Notes: generated by a model from the letters alone, not told the origin. A stretch of 64,000 bases of DNA from VRUE01 sp963715625 (GCA_963715625.1 OY970260.1:744001-808000); one strand, 5' to 3'. Counted from the stretch's first letter, positions 17,723 to 26,856 are shown. Program-made: numbers and translations.

Positions 17723-18089
17723 CACACATGTAGCCCTCTGGCTGTACGCCGGCCTACTGGAGCGACTCCCGGAGCCCACTCGAGCCCTGCTGGCCGGCGA
17801 GCGCAAGCTGCGAGCATCGCCGCTCGTCTCGCTGGAGCTGGCGTACATGCACGAAATCGGGCGGGCTCGAGATCCCGCCCCGATGATGCTCGCCGCCCTG
17901 CGCCAGAGCATCGGCCTCGAGGTTGCCGACGTCTCGCTCGCCGAGCTGACGGAAACAGCCATAGGGCTTTCGTGGACCCGCGACCCCTTCGACCGGATGA
18001 TCGCGGCGCAGGCCATCGTCGCCGACGCTCCCCTGGTCACGGCTGACAGGACCATCCTTGAGCACCTGCCGCTGGCAACCTGGGACTGA
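17709..18089 (+). CDS. PIN-domain toxin (VapC-like), CTG start
   Basis: The ATG at 17847 would miss the first PIN strand. Reading upstream in the same frame gives ILIDTHVALWLYAGLLER, and the frame is closed by TGA at 17676. No ATG, GTG or TTG exists in that interval; CTG 17709 has GGAG with seven bases spacing and gives a normal 126-residue toxin. The acidic set is complete: D in LIDTH, E in SLELAY, D in RDPFDRMI and D in TADRTI. It overlaps the antitoxin gene by 14 bp. It is expected to be an Mg-dependent RNase. Confidence 0.85.
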   Translation: MILIDTHVALWLYAGLLERLPEPTRALLAGERKLRASPLVSLELAYMHEIGRARDPAPMMLAALRQSIGLEVADVSLAELTETAIGLSWTRDPFDRMIAAQAIVADAPLVTADRTILEHLPLATWD

Positions 18090-18140
18090 CCCGGCATCGC
18101 CCGGCGCATCCCCACCGCCGACGCCGTACGATCAGGCGCG

Positions 18141-18776
18141 ATGCAGATCGCGATCCTGATCTTCGAGAAGCTCACCGCGCTCGACGCGATCGGGCCGTAT
18201 GAGGTCCTGCGCTCGGTGCCGGGCTGGGAGGTCAGGTTCGTCGGCCCACAGAAGGGCCCGGTCCGCACCGACAGCGGCGCGCTCGGGCTCAGCGCCGACT
18301 TCGGCATCGACGAGGTCGGCGAGGCCGACGTCGTCCTCGTCCCCGGCGGCGAGGGCAACCGGCCGCTGCTGCAGGACGAGGCGGTGCTCTCCTGGCTGCG
18401 CCGGATCGACGAGGGGACGAAGTGGACCACCTCGGTCTGCACCGGCTCCCTCGTGCTCGGCGCCGCCGGGCTGCTCGAGGGCAAGCGGGCGACCAGCCAC
18501 TGGGCCTTCCTCGAGCAGCTGCGCGAGCTCGGCGCCGACCCGGTCGGCGGCCGCTTCGTGCAGGACGGCAAGCTCCTCACCGCCGCGGGGGTCTCGGCCG
18601 GGATCGACATGGCCCTGCACCTGGTCGGCCAGGAGGCAGGTCCCGAGGTGGCCCAGGCCGTCCAGCTCGGCATCGAGTACGACCCGCAGCCCCCGTTCGA
18701 CTCCGGCTCCCCCGCCAAGGCCCCGGAGGCGATCGTCGAGCTCCTCACCGCGGTCACCGGCCCCGGCGGCGAGTAG
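18141..18776 (+). CDS. DJ-1/PfpI family protein (class I glutamine amidotransferase-like)
   Basis: A 211-residue protein starting MQIAILIFEKLTALDAIGPYEV. The nucleophile-elbow cysteine is in WTTSVCTGSLVLG, and the His that normally completes the site is in KRATSHWAFLEQL. The pattern matches the DJ-1/PfpI group related to isonitrile hydratase InhA and to the N-terminal domain of GlxA-type regulators. No HTH domain follows, so it is likely an enzyme or chaperone of the DJ-1 type. The exact reaction is unknown. Confidence 0.85.
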   Translation: MQIAILIFEKLTALDAIGPYEVLRSVPGWEVRFVGPQKGPVRTDSGALGLSADFGIDEVGEADVVLVPGGEGNRPLLQDEAVLSWLRRIDEGTKWTTSVCTGSLVLGAAGLLEGKRATSHWAFLEQLRELGADPVGGRFVQDGKLLTAAGVSAGIDMALHLVGQEAGPEVAQAVQLGIEYDPQPPFDSGSPAKAPEAIVELLTAVTGPGGE

Positions 18777-18795
18777 CTATAGGCTCGACCGGGTT

Positions 18796-18831
18796 GGCTC
18801 GTACAGCTTCAGACCGTCCAGGCAGGGACGG
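18796..18831 (-). pseudogene. Relict of a VapC C-terminus
   Basis: Thirty-six bases match 14992-15027, the last codons of the vapC gene, at about 31 positions. Read on the minus strand they encode CLDGLKLYEP, against ALDGLELYEP in the intact toxin. No other part of a toxin or antitoxin is visible. It is wedged between the DJ-1/PfpI gene and the end of a secreted protein gene. Confidence 0.6.
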
Positions 18832-19894
18832 CTACTTGAAGGTGACCGGCCGTTTCACGGAGCGAGCCGTGCCCCCGCTCGGGGTGTAGGTGATCTTCGC
18901 CTTCGCCCTCAGCTTGCCCTGGCGGTCGATGAAGCCTCGCACGGCCGCGCCGGGCCTCAGCACGAGCTTGACCTTGCCGGACTTCCTGGCGGTCAGCCTC
19001 CCCCTGGCGACGGCGACCTTCGTGCGTTTGCTCGTTCGCGCGAGGGCGCCCGTGGGCAGCTTGGCCATCGCCTTGCCGGCGACGACGCCCGGGCCGGGAA
19101 GCTCAAGCCCGATCGCAACGTTCCCGTTCTTCGTCGCCCTCGGCTTGCCGGTCAACCTGAAACGGTTGTCGGGGGGATCGTCGCCATCGGTCCGATCTTC
19201 GCCGTTCGGGTTGATGGTCAGGTCCGCCTGCATCAGGACGAGGTAGCCGCAGACGCCGTACTCGCCGGAAAAGCGCTCCTGGCCCGTCTGCACAAAGGGG
19301 AAGTAGCCAGTGCTGCAGTAGCCGTTGAAGTCGCCGCTGAGCTCGGCTGGGATGGGCGTCGAACCCGTCGAGCACGCTCAGCGCCAGGATGTCGTAGCTG
19401 TAGATGCGGCTTGTTGCGTCGTAGGTGGAGGCGACCGGCAGGTTCGTGTTGACGTTGACGATCGTGTTCGGATTCAGCGTGAACTGCGCGCTTTCCGCCT
19501 GGCCGACGCAGCAGGCCGCCTCGCCGCCGTTGATCAAGCGGTTGGCGCGCAGCACGGTCAGCTTCGCCGGGCCGGGCGATCCTGCGCCGGTCTTGATCCG
19601 GACTTGGGTGATGGTCCCGGCCTGGTTGCCGTGGATCGCCGGATCGGGCAACGGAACGACCTGGGTCTCGGCGGCATTGCCGGTCGGCGTCGCGGTCGAG
19701 AAGAAGGTGCAGGAGCTGGCCAATGGCCAGTACCCGGGGTAATAGGGCGGGTATCCGCAAGAGGTGTTCGCGGTGGGCGTCCTCGCACCGAGGTTCGCCC
19801 CGAAGGTGACGGCGCCCGCCGTTGCGGGCAGTGCCAGGGCCAGAGCGACGCAGGCGACGATCGTCGGGCGCAGTGCTCTCATCTCCGCAATCAT
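18832..19894 (-). pseudogene. Secreted protein gene with a single-base frameshift
   Basis: The N-terminal part (19894 down to about 19355) has a signal peptide (MRALRPTIVACVALALALPA) and a beta-rich domain up to LSVLDGFDA. After a one-base deficit in the run around 19351-19356 the protein continues in another frame as PIPAELSGDFNGYCSTGYFP and runs to 18832, ending in a repeat-like domain (RLTARKSGKVKLVLRPGAAV). Joined, it is about 354 residues and resembles extracellular proteins of soil actinobacteria with choice-of-anchor style tails. The break is either a real null mutation or a sequencing error. Function unknown. Confidence 0.7.
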
Positions 19895-19944
19895 CGGCGC
19901 GGCGGCGGAGAACTTGAGATCCGCGACGCGTTGACGCAGGCGCG

Positions 19945-21330
19945 CTAGCGAGAGTGGCGGAGCCGTACCGCGCGCATGGCGCGGGCGCCGGGGATCGCGA
20001 CCAGCATCTGGGTCTTGAGGAAGCCGCGCCGCAGCAGCAGCGGGCGACCGCGCTCGTTGAGGGCGACGCGGAAGGTGTGCGACCTGCCGCCGGCGAGGCG
20101 GAAGGTGCGGTGGCTGACGCCGACGCGGACGACCCTCGTCGGCGTGCCGGGGCGGGAGCGCAGCGGCAGCCTGGCGTGGGTGCGGAGGATGATGCGGCCC
20201 GGGCAGCTTTCGCCTTCCGGCCAGCCGCAGCGGACCCAGACCCGCACCGTACCCGCTTCCGTTCTCACGTTCTTGACCGTCAGCGGCGGCAGCACGGGGG
20301 CGGCGAGCGTGCCGCCGACGGTCGCGCCTTCGACGTAGTTGTTGTCGATGTTGATCGTCGTCCCGCCCCAGGTCTCGTCGTGGCCGCCGCGGTACTGGTG
20401 GATGCGCTGGTGCGCGGTCCAGGCGGTGGCCGGGACGTAGGGGTCGAGGGCGTTGCGGTTGCCGTTCCAGTTGGCGAACCAGAGGCTGTCGGGGAGCGAG
20501 TATTCCTCCCCCACCTGGTCGGCGAGGTCGGCGATGCCCGAGCCGCTGGAGCTGTAGACGCCGGAGACGTAGCCGAGGTCGTGCAGCTCCTCGGTCCAGG
20601 CGGCGAGGAAGGTCAGGGTCGCCCTGGTCGCGCTCGAGGTCCGCGTGTAGGCCTCCATGTCGTTGTAGATCGGGCTGCCCGGGCCCATGCCGATCTCCTG
20701 CGCGTCGGCGACCGCGTCGCGGGCGGCGGCGACTCCTTGGGCCGAGGCCAGGCTGGAGCTCGGGCTCAGCTTGGCGCAGCTGGTGCAGGCGCTGGTCGGC
20801 GCCTGCAGGCCGACGTAGGTGGGGATCAGGTGCCAGCCCTCCTCGACCTGCTCGCCCACCCAGTCCTCGGTCAGGTTGGGCTGAGAGCAGGCCCGGTTGA
20901 GGCCGCCGATGTAGACGCCGACGGCGCGGTAGGGGGAGTCCTCCCAGGCCGCCATCGCGCGCGAGGAGGGCGCCGCGCAGGCGTCGAAGCCGAGGCCGGT
21001 GTACTCCTCGCCAGTGGCCGGGGCTTCAGCCGCCGGGGTGCCGACCGCACTCGCCCCGGCACCGGCACCCACCCCCGGGTCGACGAGAATCGCCCGCTGG
21101 CGGCCGATCGCCTGCGAGGGGCAGCGCTGGCTCGCTCCCGGCGTCCCCAGGTAGACCGCGCGGCGGTCGAGCCGCACGCACATGTGCGGGTGCTCGGCGA
21201 GGCGGTAGACGGACCATCCGGCCGGGACCGCGACCGCACGCCCGCCGAAGTCGACGGTCCTCGCCGCGGCAGGCGTCGCGGCGATCGCAAGCAGGGCGAA
21301 GGCCGCCAGTGCTGGACGGAGCAGGCGCAT
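19945..21330 (-). CDS. Secreted DUF1906 protein (glycoside hydrolase-like, Rv2525c family)
   Basis: A protein of about 461 residues with signal peptide MRLLRPALAAFALLAIAATP. The central domain has GVYIGGLNRACSQPNLTEDW, GWHLIPTYVGLQAP, and GSPIYNDMEAYTR, the hallmark strands of the DUF1906 TIM barrel related to GH25 lysozymes. The C-terminal ~100 residues form an Ig-like or beta-sandwich tail. ATG 21330 is chosen because the signal peptide starts there; the frame runs up to 21381. It is probably a cell-wall-associated hydrolase exported by the Sec or Tat route. Confidence 0.8.
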   Translation of the reverse strand: MRLLRPALAAFALLAIAATPAAARTVDFGGRAVAVPAGWSVYRLAEHPHMCVRLDRRAVYLGTPGASQRCPSQAIGRQRAILVDPGVGAGAGASAVGTPAAEAPATGEEYTGLGFDACAAPSSRAMAAWEDSPYRAVGVYIGGLNRACSQPNLTEDWVGEQVEEGWHLIPTYVGLQAPTSACTSCAKLSPSSSLASAQGVAAARDAVADAQEIGMGPGSPIYNDMEAYTRTSSATRATLTFLAAWTEELHDLGYVSGVYSSSGSGIADLADQVGEEYSLPDSLWFANWNGNRNALDPYVPATAWTAHQRIHQYRGGHDETWGGTTINIDNNYVEGATVGGTLAAPVLPPLTVKNVRTEAGTVRVWVRCGWPEGESCPGRIILRTHARLPLRSRPGTPTRVVRVGVSHRTFRLAGGRSHTFRVALNERGRPLLLRRGFLKTQMLVAIPGARAMRAVRLRHSR

Positions 21331-21406
21331 ACCCGTCCCAACCATTGCAATCCGGAATCGATTCGGCCTACAAGCCAGCACGAGTGCATGAAGAGTGCCG
21401 CTTAGA

Positions 21407-21512
21407 CCCAGCCCGGTAGGGGTGAAACGTCTTGTACTTTTTCGCCAACACCCATCGTCAATCGCCCCAGACGCAGCTCGAAAAAGTTAAGTGGAACCCC
21501 TACCGGGCTGGG
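21407..21512. repeat. Long hairpin repeat, family A copy 1
   Basis: Two perfect 17-bp arms (21407-21423 and 21496-21512) enclose a second paired element, ACTTTTTCG (21436-21444) with CGAAAAAGT (21479-21487), and a 34-base loop. The inner part and the flanking GTCTTGT and GTTAAG bases are shared with 52782-52894, while the outer arms are different sequences in the two copies yet self-complementary in each. It lies after the penicillin acylase stop, so it may act as a terminator. Confidence 0.85.
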
Positions 21513-21514
21513 CC

Positions 21515-23890
21515 CTAAGAACCACCCACGGGCACGAGGTCCAGCTCGCGCCAGGGGCCCTCGCCCGCCATCGGCTGCGTGCGGCCCTCCAGCCAGTCGG
21601 GCTGGAGGTCGTCGTAGTGGGGGCTGGCCGGGTGGCCGGACTGTCCGGTGAACATCTGCCAGCGGGAGCGCTCGGGCGCGGTCGGTTCGGCGACCATGCG
21701 CCAGCTCGGCGCCCAGACGGCTTTGTAGGGGTCGTTGGGGTCGTAGGCGATCTGGCTCACCGTCTCCTGGGCGCCACCGGCCTTCAGCGTGCGGTTGAGC
21801 AGCTTGCGCAGCAGCGGGTTCGCCTCGCCCAGCGGGTGGGGGAACTCCATCTCGTGCACGTGGCCCCAGCGCCAGGCCTCGGGATCGGGGCCGAAGCGAT
21901 CGCCGAGGTCGTCGAGGGCGCCGCTGAGCGCTTCGAGCACGAGGTCCTCCCAGGGCCGCCCGATCAGCTCCTCGTCGCCTTCCTCCCAGAGCTTCATCAG
22001 GTGGGAGTGCCAGCGCCAGGGAGAGGTGACGTGAGGGGTGAAGCCGTTGTCGGCGCGGTCGAGCCAGCGCTCGCAGAGGTCGCGGTCGCCGATCGCGGCG
22101 CGGGCCACCTCGCGCGCCAGGCGCAGCAGGAAGGCCTGGTAGATCGTGCCGGCGATCGAGTCGGGGTCCAGGCGGCCGTCCCAGCTGCGCAGCCGCTCGA
22201 TCGCGCTCAGCTCGCGCTGGCCCTGCGGCGCGAGCCGGCCCAGCCGGCGCGCCGCCTCGATCCCGGGCAGCGAGAGGTTGTCGGACTGCATCGCCTCGAA
22301 GCCCTCGATGTCGTGCTCGCTGCTGGCGCGCAACAGCTGCTCGATCCGCTCGGCGCGGAAGCCATCGAGCCACTCGCTGGTGATGTGGTGGGGGTACTCG
22401 TCTCCGACGATGCGGTTGTTCGCGGTGACGAGGAAGCCACTCTCGGGGTCGACCTTCTCCGGCAGTTCCTCGTAGGGGATCGTCCCCTCCCACTCGAACT
22501 CGCCCGTCCAGCCCGGCTTGGGAAGGTCGGGGCAGCCGCCCCTGCGCAGCGGCAGGCGGCCGATCAGCTTGTACCCGATCGAGCCGTGGCGGTCGGCCCA
22601 GACCAGGTTCGAGGCGGGCGAGCTGTGCTCGGAGAGCTTGGCGACCAGCTCCGGGCCGGAGGCGATCTCGTGCAGCTCGAACATCCCCTTGAAGGCGGTC
22701 GGCTGGTCGAGCGTCTGCCAGCGCAGGGCGAGCGGCTCGCCCTCGTCGGCGCCGAGCGCCGCGTTGACCAGCGGGCCGTGGTGGGTGACGCGGACGTCGA
22801 GCACCTCGGGCGCGTCGCGGCCCTTGACCGGGATCTCCTCGCGCACGACTTCGAGCGGGCGCCACTCGTCTTCGAACAGGTAGCGGTCGCCCTCGACCCG
22901 CTCGACGAAGAGGTCCTGGACGTCGGCCATGACGTTGGTGAAGGTCCAGCAGACGTCGTTGTTCTGGCCCATGTAGACGCCGGGCATGCCCGGCAGCGAG
23001 GCGCCGCGGACGAAACGGCCGTCGAGGCTGAGGCCGACCTGGTACCAGATGCCCGGCATGCTCGGCGGCAGGTGCGGGTCGCCGGCGATCAGCGGGTTGC
23101 CGCTGGCGCTGAGCTTGCCGGAGACCGCCCAGTTGTTGGAGCCGCTGGCCTCGGCGGCGAGGCCGATCGAGCGGCGAACGGCGTCGATCTGCTCGACGAT
23201 CGCGAGCCCGTCGCCGGTCCAGGCTTCCTGGGTGACGACCGGGTTCTCGGCCGGGTAGGCGGCGTCGAGGCGGGCGGCCAGCTCGGGGCCGAGCGCGCGC
23301 ACCATGTCGGCGCGCAGCAGCTCCCGCTCCCAGTTGGTCGAGAGGCCGAAGGCGAGCAGCTTGCCGAGGCTGAGGATGTCCACCGGGCGCCAGGGCTTCC
23401 AGGCGAGCCGCAGCAGCTGCATCTCGAAGGGCAGCGCCCTGGCGTCGGCGGCGGCGGCGTTGACCCCCTCGCAGAAGCGGTTGAGCAGGGCGAGCAGCTC
23501 GGGGTCGAGCGTCGCCGCCTCGCGCTCGGCCGTGCGGCGGATGCCGAGCGTCCGCATCAGCCGGTCGATCGGCAGCCCCTCCTCGCCGGCCATCTCCGCG
23601 ACGCGCCCGGAGACGACGCGGCGGTAGAAGTCGAGCTGCCAGAGCCGGTCCTGCCCATGGCAGAAGCCCTCGGCGAACCAGATGTCGGCGGCACTGCCGG
23701 CCTCGATGTGGGGCACCCCCCAGCGGTCGCGCCGCACCCGGACCGTGCCCTCGAGGCCGTCGAGCGCGATCGTCCCCTTCTGCTTCGGCAGCGGCCGGCG
23801 CGCAAGCCAGTGCCAGGCGGCCGCCGCGCCCGCGGCGGCGAGCCCGGTTCCGGCGATCCCGGCCATCAATCCTGCCCGCGCGCGACTCAT
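21515..23890 (-). CDS. Penicillin acylase family protein (Ntn hydrolase)
   Basis: A 791-residue precursor of the penicillin G/acyl-homoserine-lactone acylase family. The N-terminus has a membrane or signal segment (GIAGTGLAAAGAAAAWHW), then the alpha chain (VRVRRDRWGVPHIEAGS). The autocatalytic cleavage site and nucleophile Ser251 lie in ASGSNNWAVSG, followed by the beta chain with DPHLPPSMPGIWYQVGLS and a late NNRIVGDEYP oxyanion-hole region. It hydrolyses amide bonds of acylated substrates in the periplasm-like space; the natural substrate is unknown. It ends three bases after hairpin 21407-21512. Confidence 0.9.
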   Translation of the reverse strand: MSRARAGLMAGIAGTGLAAAGAAAAWHWLARRPLPKQKGTIALDGLEGTVRVRRDRWGVPHIEAGSAADIWFAEGFCHGQDRLWQLDFYRRVVSGRVAEMAGEEGLPIDRLMRTLGIRRTAEREAATLDPELLALLNRFCEGVNAAAADARALPFEMQLLRLAWKPWRPVDILSLGKLLAFGLSTNWERELLRADMVRALGPELAARLDAAYPAENPVVTQEAWTGDGLAIVEQIDAVRRSIGLAAEASGSNNWAVSGKLSASGNPLIAGDPHLPPSMPGIWYQVGLSLDGRFVRGASLPGMPGVYMGQNNDVCWTFTNVMADVQDLFVERVEGDRYLFEDEWRPLEVVREEIPVKGRDAPEVLDVRVTHHGPLVNAALGADEGEPLALRWQTLDQPTAFKGMFELHEIASGPELVAKLSEHSSPASNLVWADRHGSIGYKLIGRLPLRRGGCPDLPKPGWTGEFEWEGTIPYEELPEKVDPESGFLVTANNRIVGDEYPHHITSEWLDGFRAERIEQLLRASSEHDIEGFEAMQSDNLSLPGIEAARRLGRLAPQGQRELSAIERLRSWDGRLDPDSIAGTIYQAFLLRLAREVARAAIGDRDLCERWLDRADNGFTPHVTSPWRWHSHLMKLWEEGDEELIGRPWEDLVLEALSGALDDLGDRFGPDPEAWRWGHVHEMEFPHPLGEANPLLRKLLNRTLKAGGAQETVSQIAYDPNDPYKAVWAPSWRMVAEPTAPERSRWQMFTGQSGHPASPHYDDLQPDWLEGRTQPMAGEGPWRELDLVPVGGS

Positions 23891-23939
23891 CGCCCAAGCC
23901 TACTGGCTGGCTGGCCAGGCCGAGGCTGCCAGCCGGGGC

Positions 23940-23986
23940 TTCCGGTGCGCTTTAGGTCGCCATGGGTGGCATAAAGCGCACCGGAA
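23940..23986. repeat. Hairpin repeat, family B copy 1
   Basis: Perfect 15-bp arms TTCCGGTGCGCTTTA and its complement at 23972-23986 flank a 17-base insert that itself holds GCCA/TGGC. An almost identical hairpin occurs at 63447-63492 in the opposite orientation of the loop. It sits just beyond the stop of the MBL hydrolase gene and upstream of the acylase start, a terminator-like place. Confidence 0.8.
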
Positions 23987-23993
23987 CGAGTCG

Positions 23994-24716
23994 TCAGGGT
24001 AATAGCTCGTCGGGGAGGCGACCCTCGGCCTCGAGCTTGTCGAGGTGGGCCTGCATGACCATCGCCGCGGCGGGGCGGACCTCGGCGGGGACGTCGTCCC
24101 AGACCTCGGCGAGCAGGGCCTCGCGGGAGCGCTCGCCTCGCTCGAGGGCGGCGAGGAGGCGGCGCTCGCGCATCTCGCGGTGCTCGACGTACTCGGCCAG
24201 CTTCGCGGCGGGGTCCTCGATCCACGGCCCGTGGCCGGGGCAGATCAGCTCGATCGGCTCGGCCTGCATGCGGCGCAGCGAGTCCATGTAGGCGGCGAGC
24301 GAGCCGCCGTCGGGCGGGACGAAGGTCGAGCCCGCGCCGAGCACGAGGTCGCCGCTGAAGCAGACGCCGTCGGCGGTGAGCAGGCAGACGTGGTCGGGGG
24401 CGTGACCGGGCGTGGCAACCGCCCGCAGCCCGCCGTGCTCCTCGCCGTCGGCGGGCAGGACGACCTCGGCTCCGAGTCGCTCCGCCCCGTCGGCATGGTC
24501 GCCGTGGCGGTGGGTGAGCAGGACGAGGCCGATCCCGCCCCGCTCCTCAGCCGCCGAGCGAATCGCATCCAGGTGGCTCTCGACATCCGGCCCGGGATCG
24601 ATCACGGTGCAGGGGCCGGCCCCATAGATGTAGGTGTTCGTCCCCTCCAGCGTCATCGGCCCCGGGTTGGGGGCGACGATCCGGAGGATCTCGGGGTGTC
24701 CCGGCACCTGGTCCAT
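23994..24716 (-). CDS. MBL-fold metallo-hydrolase (LACTB2-like)
   Basis: A 240-residue metallo-beta-lactamase-fold protein. Metal ligands are visible in LLTHRHGDHADG (HxHxDH), TPGHAPDHVCLL, FSGDLVLGAG and CPGHGPWIED. A C-terminal helical domain (AAAMVMQAHLDKLEAEGRLP) is typical of the LACTB2/ribonuclease-like subgroup seen in actinobacteria. It probably hydrolyses a phosphodiester or thioester. It lies 60 bp downstream of pafBC, from which it is separated by a long hairpin, so it likely has its own promoter. Confidence 0.87.
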   Translation of the reverse strand: MDQVPGHPEILRIVAPNPGPMTLEGTNTYIYGAGPCTVIDPGPDVESHLDAIRSAAEERGGIGLVLLTHRHGDHADGAERLGAEVVLPADGEEHGGLRAVATPGHAPDHVCLLTADGVCFSGDLVLGAGSTFVPPDGGSLAAYMDSLRRMQAEPIELICPGHGPWIEDPAAKLAEYVEHREMRERRLLAALERGERSREALLAEVWDDVPAEVRPAAAMVMQAHLDKLEAEGRLPDELLP

Positions 24717-24730
24717 CGCGCCGTCTTCCG

Positions 24731-24775
24731 CGAATCTGCATTTACCCCCTCAGAGCGGGGGTAAATGCAGATTCG
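24731..24775. terminator. Long perfect hairpin after the PafBC gene
   Basis: Nineteen-bp perfect arms (24731-24749 and 24757-24775) with a 7-base loop. On the minus strand it begins one base after the WYL gene's TGA. It lacks a clear U-tract but the length and position suggest transcription termination or 3' end protection. Confidence 0.7.
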
Positions 24776-26827
24776 TCAGCCTGCGACCTCTTTGGCGATC
24801 GCCTCGCGGGCGTCGTCGGGCTCGAGCACGACGAGGTCGCCGGCGCCGCGCAGGATCTCACGCACCAGCCAGGAGGTGCCGGCGTAGGGCAGCTCGACGA
24901 CGACCGCGCCGTCGGCGAGCTCCTCGACCACGGTGCGCTCCTCGCGCAGCCAGCGGGCACGCTCGGGCGAGACCCAGACGCGGGCGACGTGGGCGGTCGG
25001 CACCTCGCCGTGGGTCATCCAGCCCTCGACGCCGGCGAGCTCCTCGACCTCCGGGCGCGGCTCGAATGTCCGCCCCGAGAGCGTCGCCTCCTTGATCCGG
25101 TCGAGCTTGAAGTGGCGCACGCCCTCTTTGGTCAGGTCGTAGCACTCCACGTACCAGCCCTCGTGGCCGTTCTCCAGCCGGTAGGGCTCGACCTCGCGCT
25201 TGGTGAACTGGTCCTCGTTCTCCTTGTAGTACTGGAGCTCGAGCACGCGGCTGTCGCCGATCGCCTCGTTGACCTTGCGCGCCACCTCGGCGTCGCCGCC
25301 GCTTCCGGCGGCGATCTCCAGCCCCTCCTCGGAGGGGTCGTGGCCGAGCGCCTTGACGATCTTGGTGCGGGCGCTCTGCAGGCCGCCCTGCGGCAGGTGG
25401 TCGCCGAAGAGGTCGATCGCCGCGACCAGCGCCTTGGCCTCCAGCGGCAGCAGGCGCGCCGGGCGGGCGAAGTTGTCGCCGTAGGGCTCGGAGTCGACCT
25501 CGATCTCGTCGCCGACGATTTCGGCGTAGAGGACGTAGGTGCCGCCGCCGAAGTTGACGACGTTGAGCAGGTCGATGTCCTCCTGCAGCTCCTCGCCGGT
25601 GAGCTCGAGCCGCTGGCGCAGGTCGGCGACGCCGAGCCGCTCGCCGCGCTTGGCCGAGTCGATCAGCAGGCCGGCGAGGGTGACGAGGCGGGCGAAGCGC
25701 TCGGGCCGGATCGCGGCCTCGCCGCGGCCGTTGGAGCGGGCCCGCCGCGGCGCCTCGCGCAGGGGCCGGTCGACGATCTCGGCCGGCTCGAAGCCGTTGT
25801 GGTGGCGGTCGTGGAGCAGCCCGAGGCGGCTCTCGGCCTCCTCGCGCAGCTCTTCGGGGCCCAGCACCTGGGCGTTCTGGCGCCAGCGCAGCACCCAGGC
25901 GATCAGCTCGCGCGGGGAGGCGTAGTCGGTCTCGAAGACCGAGCCCTTGCCGGGCGCGCCGTCGGATTTCCTCGCCGGCCGCAGCGCGCCGTAGGCGCCG
26001 AAGTCGCGCTCGATCAGCCAGGCGATGCGGTCGCGGACGAAGATCCTCGCGGTGCCGCGCATCTCCCCCAGCTGCCAGTCGGCGCGCTGGCCGTAGTCGC
26101 GGCGGTCGAAGTCCTCTGGCGGGGAGAAGTCGTGCTCGGCCTTGGAGGCGTAGCCGACCTTGCCCTGGATCCGGGAGAGGCGGAAGACGCGCACCGCGTC
26201 GCGCTCGTGCGCGTGGCCGATCAGGTAGAACTGCCCGCCGCGGAAGACCAGGTGGTAGGGGTCGACCTTGCGCTTCGCGGTCTCGTCGCGCTCCATCGTG
26301 TAGTAGGTGAACTCGATCGTCTTGCGGCGCGAGATCGCGGTCTCGATCTTGGAGAGGCGCTGGGAGAGCTCGCGGCCGCCGGCCGAGGCCGTCATCGCCA
26401 TCTCGACCGGGGCGCGCTCGCCCTCCTTGAGCGGGTTCGGGTGGCCCCAGGCGACCTGCTGGAGCGCCAGCCGCAGCGGCTCGGCGTAGGCGAATTCGCC
26501 CTCGGAGAGCAGCGAGAGCGCCGTGCCCAGCGCCGCCAGCTCGTCGTCGGAGAACTCGATCGCGTCGAGGTAGAAGTTCTCCGGCGGCAGCGAGTAGAGC
26601 TCGGCCTCGAAGAACCCCTCGCCCGGCTTCTCGACCCCGAGCTGGATGCCGAGGCTCTCCAGCTCGGCCCGGTCGGCGTAGAAGCGGCGCGCGAAGGCGT
26701 CGTCGTTCATGTCGCTGTAGCCCTCCACCTCGCGCTTGATCTCGAGCGCCGAGACCGGCCTCCCCTGAGCCATCAGGAACGAGATCAGCGAGAGCTGTCG
26801 GATCAGCTTCTCGGTGTCCTTCGCCAC
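24776..26827 (-). CDS. Fused PafB-PafC WYL-domain transcriptional regulator
   Basis: A 683-residue protein made of two similar halves. Each has an N-terminal winged HTH (first half: LIRQLSLISFLMAQGRPVSA; second half from about residue 390: FARLVTLAGLLIDSAKRGER) followed by a WYL ligand-binding domain (KRKVDPYHLVFRGGQFYLIG; KREVEPYRLENGHEGWYVEC) and a C-terminal extension. In mycobacteria PafB and PafC are separate proteins that jointly activate the LexA-independent DNA damage response; a fused form suits an intramolecular heterodimer. The gene is the last of its strand unit, followed by hairpin 24731-24775. Confidence 0.88.
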   Translation of the reverse strand: MAKDTEKLIRQLSLISFLMAQGRPVSALEIKREVEGYSDMNDDAFARRFYADRAELESLGIQLGVEKPGEGFFEAELYSLPPENFYLDAIEFSDDELAALGTALSLLSEGEFAYAEPLRLALQQVAWGHPNPLKEGERAPVEMAMTASAGGRELSQRLSKIETAISRRKTIEFTYYTMERDETAKRKVDPYHLVFRGGQFYLIGHAHERDAVRVFRLSRIQGKVGYASKAEHDFSPPEDFDRRDYGQRADWQLGEMRGTARIFVRDRIAWLIERDFGAYGALRPARKSDGAPGKGSVFETDYASPRELIAWVLRWRQNAQVLGPEELREEAESRLGLLHDRHHNGFEPAEIVDRPLREAPRRARSNGRGEAAIRPERFARLVTLAGLLIDSAKRGERLGVADLRQRLELTGEELQEDIDLLNVVNFGGGTYVLYAEIVGDEIEVDSEPYGDNFARPARLLPLEAKALVAAIDLFGDHLPQGGLQSARTKIVKALGHDPSEEGLEIAAGSGGDAEVARKVNEAIGDSRVLELQYYKENEDQFTKREVEPYRLENGHEGWYVECYDLTKEGVRHFKLDRIKEATLSGRTFEPRPEVEELAGVEGWMTHGEVPTAHVARVWVSPERARWLREERTVVEELADGAVVVELPYAGTSWLVREILRGAGDLVVLEPDDAREAIAKEVAG

Positions 26828-26856
26828 GGCTCGCAGGATAGTGTGCGGCCAGTCCC

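Noticed and set aside
16826..18757. 643-codon minus-strand frame
   Set aside because: Only the last 155 codons form a sensible PPOX protein; the rest is antisense to the TA and DJ-1 genes.
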